Source: Setaria digitata (Eukaryota > Nematoda > Chromadorea > Rhabditida > Setariidae). From it: 39,431 nucleotides of DNA. Positions 24,660 through 33,889 of this stretch are shown one piece after another. The stretch lies in assembly GCA_003640385.1 (NCBI GenBank), contig RCAB01000549.1:1-39431 (forward strand), given 5' to 3'. Both the position numbers and the translations under genes were made by a program. Within the stretch, counting starts at the first letter, position 1; each line of letters starts with the position of its first letter. The notes under the pieces were generated by a model. It saw only the letters and a program-made list of their open reading frames with translations, did not search any database and was not told the origin of the DNA.

Positions 24660-24975
24660 TAACAAACAAAAACTATTGGGATATAAAAAATACTAAAAAT
24701 TTCTTCTCACCTTGTCCAGTTGTCCCTTTCTTCAGGCTTTTTCTTTGTTAACGACTCAACAATTTGCACTGAACCAAGATACTGAAATAACATCTTCTAC
24801 CGATCCAGAAACACTGCTCTCCTCGTCCTTCCTTTACGTCATAAATACAAAAAGAAAAAAAAGCAAAGAAAGTTCAGGCAAAAAAATATACTTTTAAATA
24901 AAAAGTTTGCCCGGTCTTGAGTTCCTTCAAAAGTTCCTCATCGCTTGGGGATATTGAATTCCCTTCCTCCGGCAT
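21885..24975 (-). CDS. shc-1: SHC-type adaptor protein (PTB–SH2)
   Basis: Eight exons join in phase to 337 residues: 24975–24892, 24781–24711, 24516–24441, 24005–23796, 23440–23302, 23008–22949, 22573–22347, 22031–21885 (stop TAG). The PTB domain covers about residues 23–190: TGQTFYLKYLGSV, then HAFIILDKDGVRILERH, FIVIRFK, and the C-terminal helix DFIMETILQIFRL. A short Ser/Thr linker contains DDHIYINV (Y218), a pYxN motif of the kind that binds Grb2 in SHC proteins. The SH2 domain (about 234–330) begins PWYHGEM, has the phosphotyrosine-binding FLVR (R258) and ends VELIEYHR and LHLIRPI. It links tyrosine kinase receptors to Ras-type signalling in the cytoplasm (family knowledge). The order PTB–linker–SH2 is diagnostic. 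The symbol follows the C. elegans family member. The 60-nt exon 6 uses a TTCAAG acceptor. The true N-terminus may lie further upstream (see 25184–25264). Confidence 0.92.
24150..24353. repeat. Near-identical duplication flanking N at 24251
   Basis: Copy 1 (24150–24250) and copy 2 (24252–24353) are about 100 bp each and differ by only one substitution and one extra A. They lie in an SHC intron, so coding sequence is not affected. Probable assembly overlap. Confidence 0.85.
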
Positions 24976-25183
24976 CCTTAAATATTTTGGATTCATTAGT
25001 TTTCATTCCGTCACATGAAATTCAATAAACATAACTTGAGTGTATTGGATGTTAGAATCAATATATCCCGACATCTATGTTAACAAATAACATGCAATGA
25101 AGTATAGATGTTAGAGTTTGAATTTGGGGAAAAAAAAATAAACGAAGTAAAAAAGAAGTTGCAGTATTTCAAGCCTACTTTAC

Positions 25184-25264
25184 ATAACTGTACAACTCCT
25201 CTCCCTCAGAAAACCATCTGGTGTGTTTTTTACTGTTAATTTGAAGAGATAGAAAACGACCGAC
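25184..25264 (-). CDS. Candidate upstream exon (SHC 5' exon or 3' exon of another gene)
   Basis: An 81-base segment has a strong acceptor (TTTTTTCAG) and a GTAAAG donor. Two frames are open. One ends with two bases that would join the G before the SHC ATG in phase, giving an N-terminal extension (…TVKNTPDGFLRE…) that runs into the SHC reading frame. The other reads GRFLSLQINSKK…EGEELYSYVK and then a TAG about 200 bases before the SHC ATG, which would suit the last exon of an upstream operon gene. No further upstream exon was found. I cannot choose between them. Confidence 0.35.
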
Positions 25265-26051
25265 CTGAAAAAAGAAATAATTTTAAATGAAATATGAGCG
25301 TTTATACGCAGTCAACAATGTTCAACTATAAATTATACATATCCTTTAAGATTACTAGGTTTAATGTATAAATTAATGCTTTGTATTATCCATAAAAATT
25401 TTCGAAAAAAAAAAATGTATTAGAACGCTTTCAGTAAAAAAGTAACGCTTTTAAAAATTCGAAAAAACATGGGTATAAGCAGATGTATGTAGACTAATTA
25501 AGTCTGATGAAGCAAAAGTAAAAGAGAAATGAAAATAAAGATAAAAGAATGACATGGAAGCACTACTTGTCAGTTCATTTTCTTTCTTATACCAATTCCT
25601 AAATCTATTCCATTAACAACTGCCAGAAAATTAATAAAAAACTGTGCTTTATTTTAAAATAATTCAGTAGCAATATATTTTGAAAGAAACACGATAAGCA
25701 ACCAAAAGCACAAAATGACAAAAGAAGAAGAAAAAGAAATTAACGAACTGTCTATTTTGGGGAAGTTTTTTGATAAATAAACAATGTCCAACCGCGTTTT
25801 TCTTTTTTTTTTTGTTCCTAAATTGTGACCCGGCCCACTGCAGTTTTTCTCTTTTTTTTTTTTTTGCTTTGGAATGATTTGGCGGCGGTTGATTAATTAA
25901 TTGATTTAGTTTCAAGTAATTCTATTTTTTCTTTTCTTTTTTGCAGTGTCTTATTTCCAGGTGGGAGAATGACGTTTGTGCCAGAAATAATTCATGGTTT
26001 GGAATAATTTTATTTTTTTTTCCTTCTAATAATGTGTTTTCAGGTAGAAAG
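25265..26051. promoter_or_regulatory. Divergent intergenic region between SHC and stomatin-like 2
   Basis: About 0.8–1.1 kb separates two head-to-head genes and should hold both promoters. It has a GC-richer island (about 25785–25895, including GTGACCCGGCCCACTGC and TGGCGGCGG) between poly-T runs. A TTTTCAG acceptor ends at 26043, 8 bases before the plus-strand ATG at 26052, consistent with trans-splicing. Frames reading through this region on either strand are not supported as genes. Confidence 0.5.
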
Positions 26052-28858
26052 ATGACATTTGCACCATCACTGAAAAGAAGCTTGATGCCATTAACATTTG
26101 GTCGCTTCATCACATGTCTGAGCTCATCGGATTTACTCATGCAAGTATTTTATTTATTCTCAGTTTCATTTATTTGCAGTTCGACTCAGTTTGCTTCATT
26201 TTATTCCTGTCCAATTAAACCTTTTTAATTTAGTTCAAGTTTCAGTCAGCTCAGTTTGAGTATTGTTTAGTTCGTTTCAATGCAACTATTTTTACTCATA
26301 TTACTTTTGCACTTTTTTGGTTTCAGTTTTTTTCTTTCTTGCTGGGCTGAATTTCATTTCACTTTTATTAATTTCCGTGGCAGTTTAATTCAACTTGCTG
26401 TTTCTTTTCATATTGTTCTGTTCTAATTTTGATTTTGATCAGTTCAATTTGCTTTAATTGCCGTAATTTGCTTAATTAAGCCTCATTTCAGCATAGTTTT
26501 CACTCCAGTTCAATTTCGATGTATTTCTTCATTTTGCTTTTAATTAATACACTTGTGATTTGAAATCAGTATTTTAGGAAAGATTGTTTTGGTCATACTA
26601 CCATCCTGACTCAACGAAGAGGAGTTGTTCGTGGAAGAGCTAATTTGGTGGTGAATTTTGTTCCGCAGCAGGAAGCTTGGGTAGTTGAGCGTATGGGAAA
26701 ATTTCATTCTATTTTAGATCCTGTAAGTATTTCTTTCAAACTGGATACGTATTGAGAAAAGATTTTAATTGATTAACTAATTAAGTATTCGTTATTAAAA
26801 GCCTATAATAACAGATACTGTAATTTTTATTTATTTATTAAAAGTTATTAAAAGTTTGAGAAAAATTTATTAATTTGGTAATCTCTTCTTTCTGTTCTGA
26901 AGGAAAAGTCTTAGGAACTTCTTTTATTCCGACTGTTTTGTAGGGATTCAATATTCTGCTGCCATTCTTGGATCGCATCAAGTATGTGCAAGTACTGAAA
27001 GAACTGGCGATTGAAGTACCTCAGCAAGGTGCTGTAACAAGTGATAATGTGCAGTTGCAAATTGACGGTGTCCTCTATCTACGGGTGGTAGATCCATACA
27101 AGGTGAGTTCTGAAATTTTATCAATGATAAAATAAATTTCATGACGTTTCTTTTTAATTTTTATAATTTTTACTATTTGAAGATGGAAGTTAAGAAATAT
27201 TTGCTTCTGTCCTGTACTGAAGACAGTAGGCCTAATTTTCCTCCCTTCAAAGTTTAATTTTAAACAGTGTAAATTCTTAACTTAAGCATTTACATCCAGG
27301 CTTCGTATGGTGTTGAAGATCCAGAATATGCGATTACACAGCTTGCGCAAACAACAATGCGTTCAGAAGTGGGCAAAATTAATCTAGATACTGTATTTAA
27401 AGAACGCGAACAACTTAATATAAATATTGTCGGTTTGTTTTAATTGCAGTATGCCACTGATGTAGGATTTTGTGACATCATTTAGAATGCTTTTTCTGTT
27501 GCTTTGATTAAAGAAAAAGTTGGAACTGAGGAAGGATAAGCCGAGAATTTTTTCGAAAACCTACTATCACTATACGTAGGTTATGGACGAAGACTAAAAA
27601 TGTGCCTTATAATAATTTTTCTTAAAAAAAACTACGATTTTTTAAAATTTTGCAGAATCAATAAACAAAGCAGCCGAGCCATGGGGTCTGCAGTGTATGC
27701 GATATGAAATTAGTAAGTGTTCATTTCAAATGATACAGATTTGAATTCGGATATGCTGCAAATTGAAATTTGCTGATAATTGCGATTTAAAAACAGATGT
27801 AACACTTTCCTCGATACTACAAAATAGAGGTGAAACTTGTCGAAGAATTTAAGTAATGAGGTGGCGAAGCAATTATATCAAATTTCAGGGGATATGACAA
27901 TGCCTATAAAAATCCAGGAAGCAATGCAGGTTAATTTCAATTTTTTAAGAATTACAAATTTACCTTTGATATTATTGCTTTTATACATTTATCTGCTTCT
28001 ATACATTTACAAGGATGGCAATATAACAAAAAAAACTTCATCCTTTATAAGTCCAACAAAAATTATATGATATTTCAAGTGTACCTTTAGATGCAAGTAG
28101 AAGCTGAACGGCGGAAACGGGCTGCAATTTTGGAGTCAGAAGGTAAACGTGAGGCAGCAATTAATATTGCAGAAGGTGAAAAACGAGCACGTATTTTGGC
28201 GTCAGAAGCTTCGATGCAAGAGAAAATTAATGAAGCGAAGGGAAAGGTACTTTATTTGAGAAGTGCTTCTGGATTAGTTGTTTGATACGGACTGTTTCTT
28301 ACCCTTTTTTTGTCTGCTTGATCAGCGTATTCTAATGGTCCAGCTATATTTGACAGGCATGAAAAGTTATTTGAAATCCCGAATTTTAGGCGGAAGCCAT
28401 CCAGATAAATGCACAAGCACAGGCCGCAGGTATTAAGCTGGTTTCGGAATCATTAAACAAAGCGGGTGGCCATGATGCTGCAGCCTTATCGGTAGCGGAG
28501 AAATACATAACAGCTTTTGGACAAATAGCGAAGGATACAAATACTATAATCGTACCTTCGAATTTGGCAAATGCAAGCAGTATGATTGCGCAAGCATTTG
28601 CAGTTTACAACGAATTGGCGAGGAAAAGCGAGTCATTTGTGTAAGTCGTTGATTTAAAATTTCGAAAAGGAAAAAATCAGAAAAGCAGTGTAACTTACGA
28701 GAAACTTCTGTAGTATTTTATTTCAGTTATTCAACTTCTTGTTCATTGTTTTTCTACTGTAATTGAAGATCACAGATTTTTATTATAGGTTTCCATCGAA
28801 ACAGAAAGCAACTGAAACAAAAGATGATGGAGAGGATTCTTTGAAACATAAGCAGTAG
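26052..28858 (+). CDS. stl-1: Stomatin-like protein 2 (mitochondrial SPFH protein)
   Basis: Nine exons join in phase to 370 residues: 26052–26144, 26570–26722, 26944–27102, 27300–27432, 27656–27712, 27889–27929, 28091–28246, 28390–28640, 28789–28858 (stop TAG). A basic, Ser/Thr-containing leader (MTFAPSLKRSLMPLTFGRF) suits a mitochondrial presequence. The SPFH/PHB core runs from about residue 60 (NFVPQQEAWVVERMGKFH, then GFNILLPFLDRIKYVQ, VDPYKASYGVEDPEYAITQL and RSEVGKINLDTVFKERE) to about 200. It is followed by an Ala/Glu/Lys coiled coil (EAERRKRAAILESEGKREAA) and the STOML2-type C-terminus (ALSVAEKYITAFGQIAKDTN, then NTIIVPSNLANASSMIAQA). Length and order match STOML2 (human 356 residues). 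Known role: inner-membrane scaffold for cardiolipin/prohibitin domains. The 41-nt exon 6 is easy to miss; the frame reading through into its flanking introns is an artefact. ATTAAA occurs 63 bases after the stop. Confidence 0.95.
26145..26569. repeat. Intron 1 with CAGTTT/TTCA-rich low-complexity sequence
   Basis: Imperfect repeats of short CAGTTT, TTCAATTT and AGTTCA words run through most of this first intron of the stomatin-like 2 gene. A similar texture recurs at 35800–35945. Confidence 0.4.
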
Positions 28859-28920
28859 AAGCTATTTTGAAGATTGGATCAGCCCATTTTTTAATTTTAA
28901 GTCATATTATATATTTTTTC

Positions 28921-28926
28921 ATTAAA
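28921..28926 (+). terminator. ATTAAA polyadenylation signal of stomatin-like 2 gene
   Basis: ATTAAA, a common AATAAA variant, lies 63 bases downstream of the stop codon within a T-rich 3' UTR. Confidence 0.45.
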
Positions 28927-29102
28927 TCCGAAAAATTCCTTAACTTATAATTTCCTTTAATACATGTAGTGGTCTTGTGCACCTACTTTTTTTTTCTTCT
29001 TTATCTAAATCATTTTCTTATGTACTGATTTTATATCTTTGTTCTGTTTTTCGTATTTATAATTGAAGAAGGGAAAGTCTAAAGACAAATGCATATCAAT
29101 GT

Positions 29103-29110
<8 letters not shown>

Positions 29111-29143
<33 letters not shown>
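29111..29143. repeat. Poly-T run of 33
   Basis: The longest uninterrupted homopolymer in the window, in the convergent intergenic region. Its length is probably not reliably assembled. Confidence 0.85.
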
Positions 29144-29145
<2 letters not shown>

Positions 29146-29252
29146 TTCTCATAGTGATTCATTTCTATGCCGCAACTCTATGTCATTGTTTCAGTGGAGA
29201 ACTTTGATTAGTTCCAGAAATTTGAAATTTCAGACGCTATATTGAGCTGCCT

Positions 29253-29465
29253 TTAAACGAATCTCAAATGTGAAAATAGCTCCTTCCATAATTTTTCCGA
29301 AGAAAATTGCTCATAATAAATTGGTGAAAAATGACTAAAATTATAAATGGTATTATAATTTCCATCATAAAGAGCTCCATCTTGAACTGTCGCTCCGTAA
29401 ATCTCATCATCTCCATCAATTTTCCGGGTTTCCAATTTATTCTCTTCTATTTTTTCTTCTACCAA
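29253..29465 (-). CDS. Unassigned acidic open frame downstream of CIB gene
   Basis: An uninterrupted minus-strand frame of about 70 codons with no ATG at its start (first codon TTG after a stop). It encodes a mixed, acidic, aromatic-rich peptide (KIDGDDEIYGATVQDGALYD near the start, FSPIYYEQFSSEKLWKELF near the end) and closes with TAA. The composition looks protein-like, unlike the surrounding homopolymer frames. A GGTAG acceptor just inside the start could make it a terminal exon, but no upstream partner exon was found. No family recognised. It lies between the 3' ends of the convergent stomatin-like and CIB genes. Confidence 0.25.
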   Translation of the reverse strand: MVEEKIEENKLETRKIDGDDEIYGATVQDGALYDGNYNTIYNFSHFSPIYYEQFSSEKLWKELFSHLRFV

Positions 29466-30146
29466 TTAATTTGGTGGTACACAGCTGGCTATTTAAATTG
29501 GTAATGTTCATTTCGAAGCGTAATCAAGTTTATCAATTTAGTTTAGTCATTTTGAAATTCAGCTGTTGTTATTTTTCACACTTTTTTATGTGTTAGGTAG
29601 AATTATTGGTTAAGCATCTCTAAAAGTTATTGTTTTTTCTTTTCTTCTTTTTTTTTCTTGAAGGATCAAATAACAGAACAATAGATAGTGCAGCAGAGAG
29701 TAGCTGTCAAATGCTTTCTCTTTTATCCACTGGAATGTTTTATATAACGGGTATGACAGATTTCATGTTTTTTTTTTTTTCAGTTTTTTACGCTAAATAA
29801 ATGCTAAGATGATTGGTGTTTCCATGTTTCTTCCACTATCAGTGTCAGGAAATCATGTTAGCAAGAACTTAATAAGCATTGCAACTAGAAAATATCAAAG
29901 TCTCTTTCCTAGCAAACCTATTTTATGAATAATATCGCGAAATTTCTAGTCTCTCTTCATTAATTAATGAATAAACATATTCCCAACAACAGGTTACATT
30001 TTATTTTGGAAGTTTGTTTTTAATACATCGAAGTTTCAACTACGCTTAAGAAGTGTAATTGAAAAATAAGATTTAGTTGAATCGGTTAGACTTATAGTTC
30101 AGAATTTTTCGGTAGTTTTCGTGCTAGTGAAAATAGGTTTAAAAAA
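29466..30146. other. Intergenic spacer, no gene seen
   Basis: Between the candidate frame at 29253–29465 and the CIB 3' end. AT-rich; I see no supported exon on either strand. Confidence 0.5.
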
Positions 30147-30152
30147 TTTATT
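30147..30152 (-). terminator. AATAAA polyadenylation signal of CIB gene
   Basis: AATAAA on the minus strand, about 35 bases after the CIB stop codon. Confidence 0.55.
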
Positions 30153-30186
30153 GAAATTGATAATAAATGAAGCTTATCAAATTTCA

Positions 30187-32341
30187 TTAAATACGGATAT
30201 GGAAAGTGCGAATGAAATCAGGTGAACGCGAAACAACATGTTCGAATTCGGCATATGATATTTGCTCATCACCATCAAGGTCAGCTTCTTCAATTACCTG
30301 ATAGAAAGGAAGTAGCAATTTGAGAAGTGTTTACAGACACATCAAAATATTTCTTTTTTTTTTACATGAAAAAATTCAGCAGTGTTGGACGGCTCGCTTT
30401 CCAATCANAGCTTCTTCAATTACCTGATAGAAAGGAAGTAGCAATTTGAGAAATGTTTACAGACACATCAAAATATTTCTTTTTTTTTTTTACATGAAAA
30501 AATTCAGCAGTGTTGGACGGCTCGCTTTCCAATCATTTCAGTTTTCTGTTAAAAATTTGATTCTATTCTGCCGGTGAAATGAAGGATCAATTATCAATTA
30601 AAAATAAGAGAAACGAAATACTTTCAATATATTTGCACTTCATTCTTTTTTCTTTTTTTTTTTAATCCATGCCAGCATATTCGCTTATTATTTATTAATT
30701 ATTCCAAAAGAGTGATAATTAATTTATTTGATTTCTCTTTTACTCATAAAATATGTATATTTCTATTTGGAAATAATTTGTTACGAAAAAAAATGATACT
30801 TCAAAAAGAAGAAAAAAGAATGAAGAAGCAAAATAAGAAAGGAATTATTTTTACCCTTTCAATAATAAATTCAACTTCTTCATCTGATAGTTCATCACGT
30901 GTTAAGCAACGAATAATCTTGCTTAAATCATCATGACCAAGCTGATCATCACCATCAAAATCTGTAAAGAAATTTTTCTCATAATTTTTCATGAAATAAA
31001 TTTAAATTAATTAATTTTTTGATATATTCAACAATGCATTTTCCAATGTTAAATGGTACATGATATGATTGATATGAAAAATTGTCTTATGGTATAATGC
31101 ACATGTAAAGTACAAATGAAATACCGTATATTCGGAATGCATATTTCAATTTCAACTGTAACGGAGCCATCTCACTCAAAACGGAAAACATATCCAGGAA
31201 ATCATCAAATGTTAAATTTCCTGCACCATCGTCCGAAAATACTTGACAAATGCGCCGTCGGAACGGATTTTCCCGAAATTATAAAAGGTTTGATTTGGGG
31301 AAGCAATTTCTAATCTGATGGAAAGCAAAAAAGTTTATTTTCCTGAAATTGCAAGAAAAGAAAAAGAATTTCAATGAAGTGAAAAAAAAAAAAACTAATT
31401 AATACTCGTAATTCTGGCATTTTTTCGATTTCTTCAAAGCATAAACTGATAATTGCGGGGCGATTGCCTTGCATATTTGTTGGTACTTTAATTGGATTTA
31501 ACGCATAAAATCTTTTATACAAACGTAAGATGTCTTTTCGTGTAAAAAATGTACAATCCTGAAATATAAATTAAAATTCCCATTTCATTTGCAGTCCTGA
31601 AATACGAATTAAAAATTTCATTTCCTATTTCTCTTTTCTCTACTAGTAAATTTATTAAAAAATGCAATTTCTCATTTTTTTTTCTGAATTCATTCTCCTA
31701 AATTTTTTTTTTTAGAAAAAAGCACAAATTAATTTATGTAATACCTAATCTTACATTAATTATATATTTTTTATTTGAGCTTTAGGTTTTAAATTATTTA
31801 GAAATGCAAAAGTAATTTTATGATAGCATTGGTGATATGATAATATTTATTAACAGTAAGGTAATTTGTATAACAATCCTATCATCTGATTTATGAAAAG
31901 TTTATTTTGTGAGGACCAGTTAGTAATTAAATGACTGATACTTATCATAATATCAATATTATAATTATAACACTGTTAAAATATTGTTAGAATAGAAAAT
32001 TACTTTGTATTTCAGATGTAATTAAGATAGAGAACACGTGTTCTCCGTCACTTATTGCTCATCATATGACGTAATCTTTACCCTTTGCTATTGCGTAATA
32101 TATGACGTATTAGTTACTCGTAATACTCAACTGTAATATAGTGATAAGAGAGTTCAAAAATAATGAAGTGATAAGCAGAAATGCATTCATAAAGTTACTT
32201 ATTTTTTAAACTTCTAAATGATAAGATGACATAGCGATAAAGCTTGCTATTAACCTGATATTCATCAATTTGATCTCGAGTGAAAATGCCACCTTTCGAG
32301 AACAGATTAAGGTCAGTAATTGAGCTACCGGTATTGCCCAT
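30187..32341 (-). CDS. calm-1: Calcium- and integrin-binding (CIB/CALM) EF-hand protein
   Basis: Five exons give 201 residues: 32341–32255, 31558–31406, 31272–31125, 30961–30855, 30297–30187 (stop TAA). The N-terminus MGNTGSS is a good myristoylation signal. EF1/EF2 regions are degenerate (FTRKDILRLYKRF; NPFRRRICQVF, then NLTFDDFLDMFSVLSEMAP). The two C-terminal loops are intact: DFDGDDQLGHDD (Asp at position 12, as in CIB EF3) and DLDGDEQISYAE. The end VSRSPDFIRTFHIRI matches CIB, not calcineurin B or recoverin. Known role: Ca2+/Mg2+-dependent partner of integrin tails and other targets. Odd: exon 3 must begin at the GAA directly after TTTCGG, so intron 2 ends in GG; no AG fits the phase and an in-frame stop lies 9 bases upstream of that GAA. 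An overlapping upstream ATG also precedes the start. A copy of the first bases of exon 5 occurs beyond an N at 30408. Confidence 0.92.
30283..30535. repeat. Near-identical duplication flanking N at 30408
   Basis: Copy 1 (30283–30407) and copy 2 (30409–30535) are about 125 bp and differ by one substitution and T-run length. Copy 1 contains the first 15 bases of CIB exon 5 with its acceptor; copy 2 repeats this boundary without the rest of the exon. It is almost certainly an unmerged overlap. Confidence 0.85.
32030..32045. promoter_or_regulatory. 16-bp perfect palindrome with CACGTG core
   Basis: GAGAACACGTGTTCTC reads the same on both strands. It contains an E-box (CACGTG) core and lies in CIB intron 1. 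It could bind a bHLH dimer; nothing in the sequence shows which. Confidence 0.5.
32066..32111. promoter_or_regulatory. Cluster of three bZIP-like sites in CIB intron 1
   Basis: ATGACGTAAT (32066–32075), ATTGCGTAAT (32090–32099) and ATGACGTATT (32102–32111) match CRE/C-EBP-type half-site combinations. Spacing is close, and the set directly follows the palindrome at 32030. Confidence 0.4.
32142..32240. promoter_or_regulatory. TGATAAG (GATA factor) cluster in CIB intron 1
   Basis: TGATAAG occurs at 32142–32148, 32169–32175 and 32219–32225, with GCGATAA near 32234. TGATAA is the preferred site of endodermal GATA factors in nematodes. Three copies in 84 bp are suggestive, though AT-rich DNA raises the background. 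Confidence 0.35.
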
Positions 32342-32348
32342 ATTTCAT
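32325..32348 (-). promoter_or_regulatory. CIB leader: trans-splice-like acceptor and overlapping uORF
   Basis: ATTTACAG ends at 32349, and the leader that follows is ATGAAAT directly before the CIB ATG (32341). The leader ATG (32348) opens a 7-codon out-of-frame ORF (MKYGQYR) that stops at 32325, inside the CIB coding region. If the leader is joined here, this uORF would overlap the true start. Confidence 0.4.
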
Positions 32349-32439
32349 CTGTAAATATGGTTAAAAAAGAGAGAGAGAGAGCAAAAAAAAAAAAAAACCA
32401 ATGGATGTCCTAAAAATATACGGCAGTAAAACTGTGCAA

Positions 32440-32560
32440 GATAAAAGCTAAATGATTTAGCTATATAACAGACTAGACCGATGATTTGCTAGCTATCTAG
32501 CTAACTAGCCAGATGATTAGCAAGCTAACTAGCATTTGGTAGCGTATGTTGCTGCTTGCT
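32440..32560. repeat. AGCTA/CTAGC imperfect repeat upstream of CIB
   Basis: Repeated AGCTAACTAGC, GCTAGCTA and GATGATTAGC/GATGATTTGC words, many self-complementary, lie 100–220 bases before the CIB start codon. This is the promoter-proximal region of that gene. Confidence 0.6.
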
Positions 32561-32599
32561 AAATGCAATACCTTCTTCTCCTCTCAATTCGAACAATAA

Positions 32600-33030
32600 A
32601 ATTTCACTGCATTTTCCTTCATCCATCAACTTATCTATCTTTTCCTTCTATTTATTTGTTTATTTATTAACTGGTTTACACATTCATTCATCTCTTTCTT
32701 CTTTCATATTTGTTTATTTACTTATGTATTTGTTCATTTTCTATTCATTCCTTTATTTATTCATTTGTTCATCTATTTATTTTTTTGTTTCTAATTTATT
32801 TTCACCTATTTATTCATTTTTTCGTTTATTGATTTGCTTGCTCATTTATTAATTTGTTTACTTATTTACTCCTCATTTATATTTATTAGTTTATTCACCT
32901 ATTTACTTTTTGTTTATTTATTTTTTTCACATCTTTAGTTGTTTATTTATATATTTGTTTCCTCATCTACTCATTCATTCGTTTATTTGATCATTCAGTT
33001 AACTGATTAATCAATTAATTTAATTAATTA
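32600..33030. repeat. TTTA/TTCA tetranucleotide-type degenerate repeat
   Basis: About 400 bp of TTTATT, TTCATT and TTGTTTA words in 4-bp periodicity. The open plus-strand frame through it (Phe/Tyr/Leu-rich) is a by-product. A weaker version occurs at 14380–14445. Confidence 0.7.
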
Positions 33031-33350
33031 CTCATATCAATCTTCGTGTCCTACGCCAACCCCCTCTGATCTTTTCGTAATATTTGTGTTTTATGAACAC
33101 TAATGAACATTTCAGCACATTCCCTTCCTCTTCGTTAATTTCTTTAAACAATTTAAATTTTAATTATTATAACAGCATTGTCCATAGTATTAGTAGAATT
33201 AACAAAAAAATGCATCATAATGATGAATGAGTCATAGCCTTATAATTTTTATTAAATTCTAATTAAGACTAATTAAACTGGGAATTATTTACATGGAAAA
33301 GATGAATAAATTTCGCCTATTATTGTTTCTGTCCTAAATTAAAATGAACA

Positions 33351-33542
33351 ATGATTTATACGAAATCTGACTTGAAATTTACAATGGATTATAAAATTCA
33401 ATTAAAGTGCAATTATTTAACCAACAGGCATAAAATTCTGCGTGAAATTAAAAACTTTGCATCATGGAATTTCCGGAAAGAATATGGAAAGTATATCGCA
33501 GAACTTGTTCATTCTGGTTTGATTGATTCGGAAAAAAACTAA
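33351..33542 (+). CDS. Unassigned open frame, possible exon
   Basis: An ATG-initiated 63-codon frame. Its second half has balanced, protein-like composition (KILREIKNFASWNFRKEYGK then YIAELVHSGLIDSEKN) and ends at TAA. A CAACAG acceptor-like site lies inside (33428), so it may be a terminal exon instead of a complete gene. The arrangement of basic, aromatic and helical residues recalls small mitochondrial helical proteins, but I recognise no family. No partner exon was found upstream. Confidence 0.25.
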   Translation: MIYTKSDLKFTMDYKIQLKCNYLTNRHKILREIKNFASWNFRKEYGKYIAELVHSGLIDSEKN

Positions 33543-33889
33543 CACGGTAGCAATTCAGCGTGAAATGCTCATTTCTTTCATCGATATTATTTCCTGCCAT
33601 TGCTGATATCAAATACCGATATTTATATCACAATCATCGCGAAATCATGATACTGTGAAGTTTCTTTACTTTTCATAACCATGATTCATGAATGCAATTA
33701 TAATCTAGCTTTTTTGATTTCCTTTTTTCAGTTTTGGGACATTTCAGGTCGACATGAATTTTTTTTTTTTTTAAATTTGAAAATGAAAAAAGAAAACTCT
33801 ATTTCATTTTCTTCTTCAAAACTTTAAATTATTCGTGTCACAGTTTCTGAAAATGAAAAAACTGAAAATTTATTCAAGTACTTAAATAC
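33543..33889. other. Intergenic spacer, no gene seen
   Basis: AT-rich sequence without a supported exon. ATATC-containing words begin here (33590–33640) and become denser after 33890. Confidence 0.45.

Noticed and set aside
25922..26228. Long frames on both strands around the stomatin-like exon 1
   Set aside because: The minus frame is antisense to exon 1; the plus frame extends upstream of the trans-splice acceptor and past the exon 1 donor.
27837..28070. Plus-strand 77-codon frame starting within an intron
   Set aside because: Only the 41-nt exon 27889–27929 is coding; the remainder is intron on both sides.
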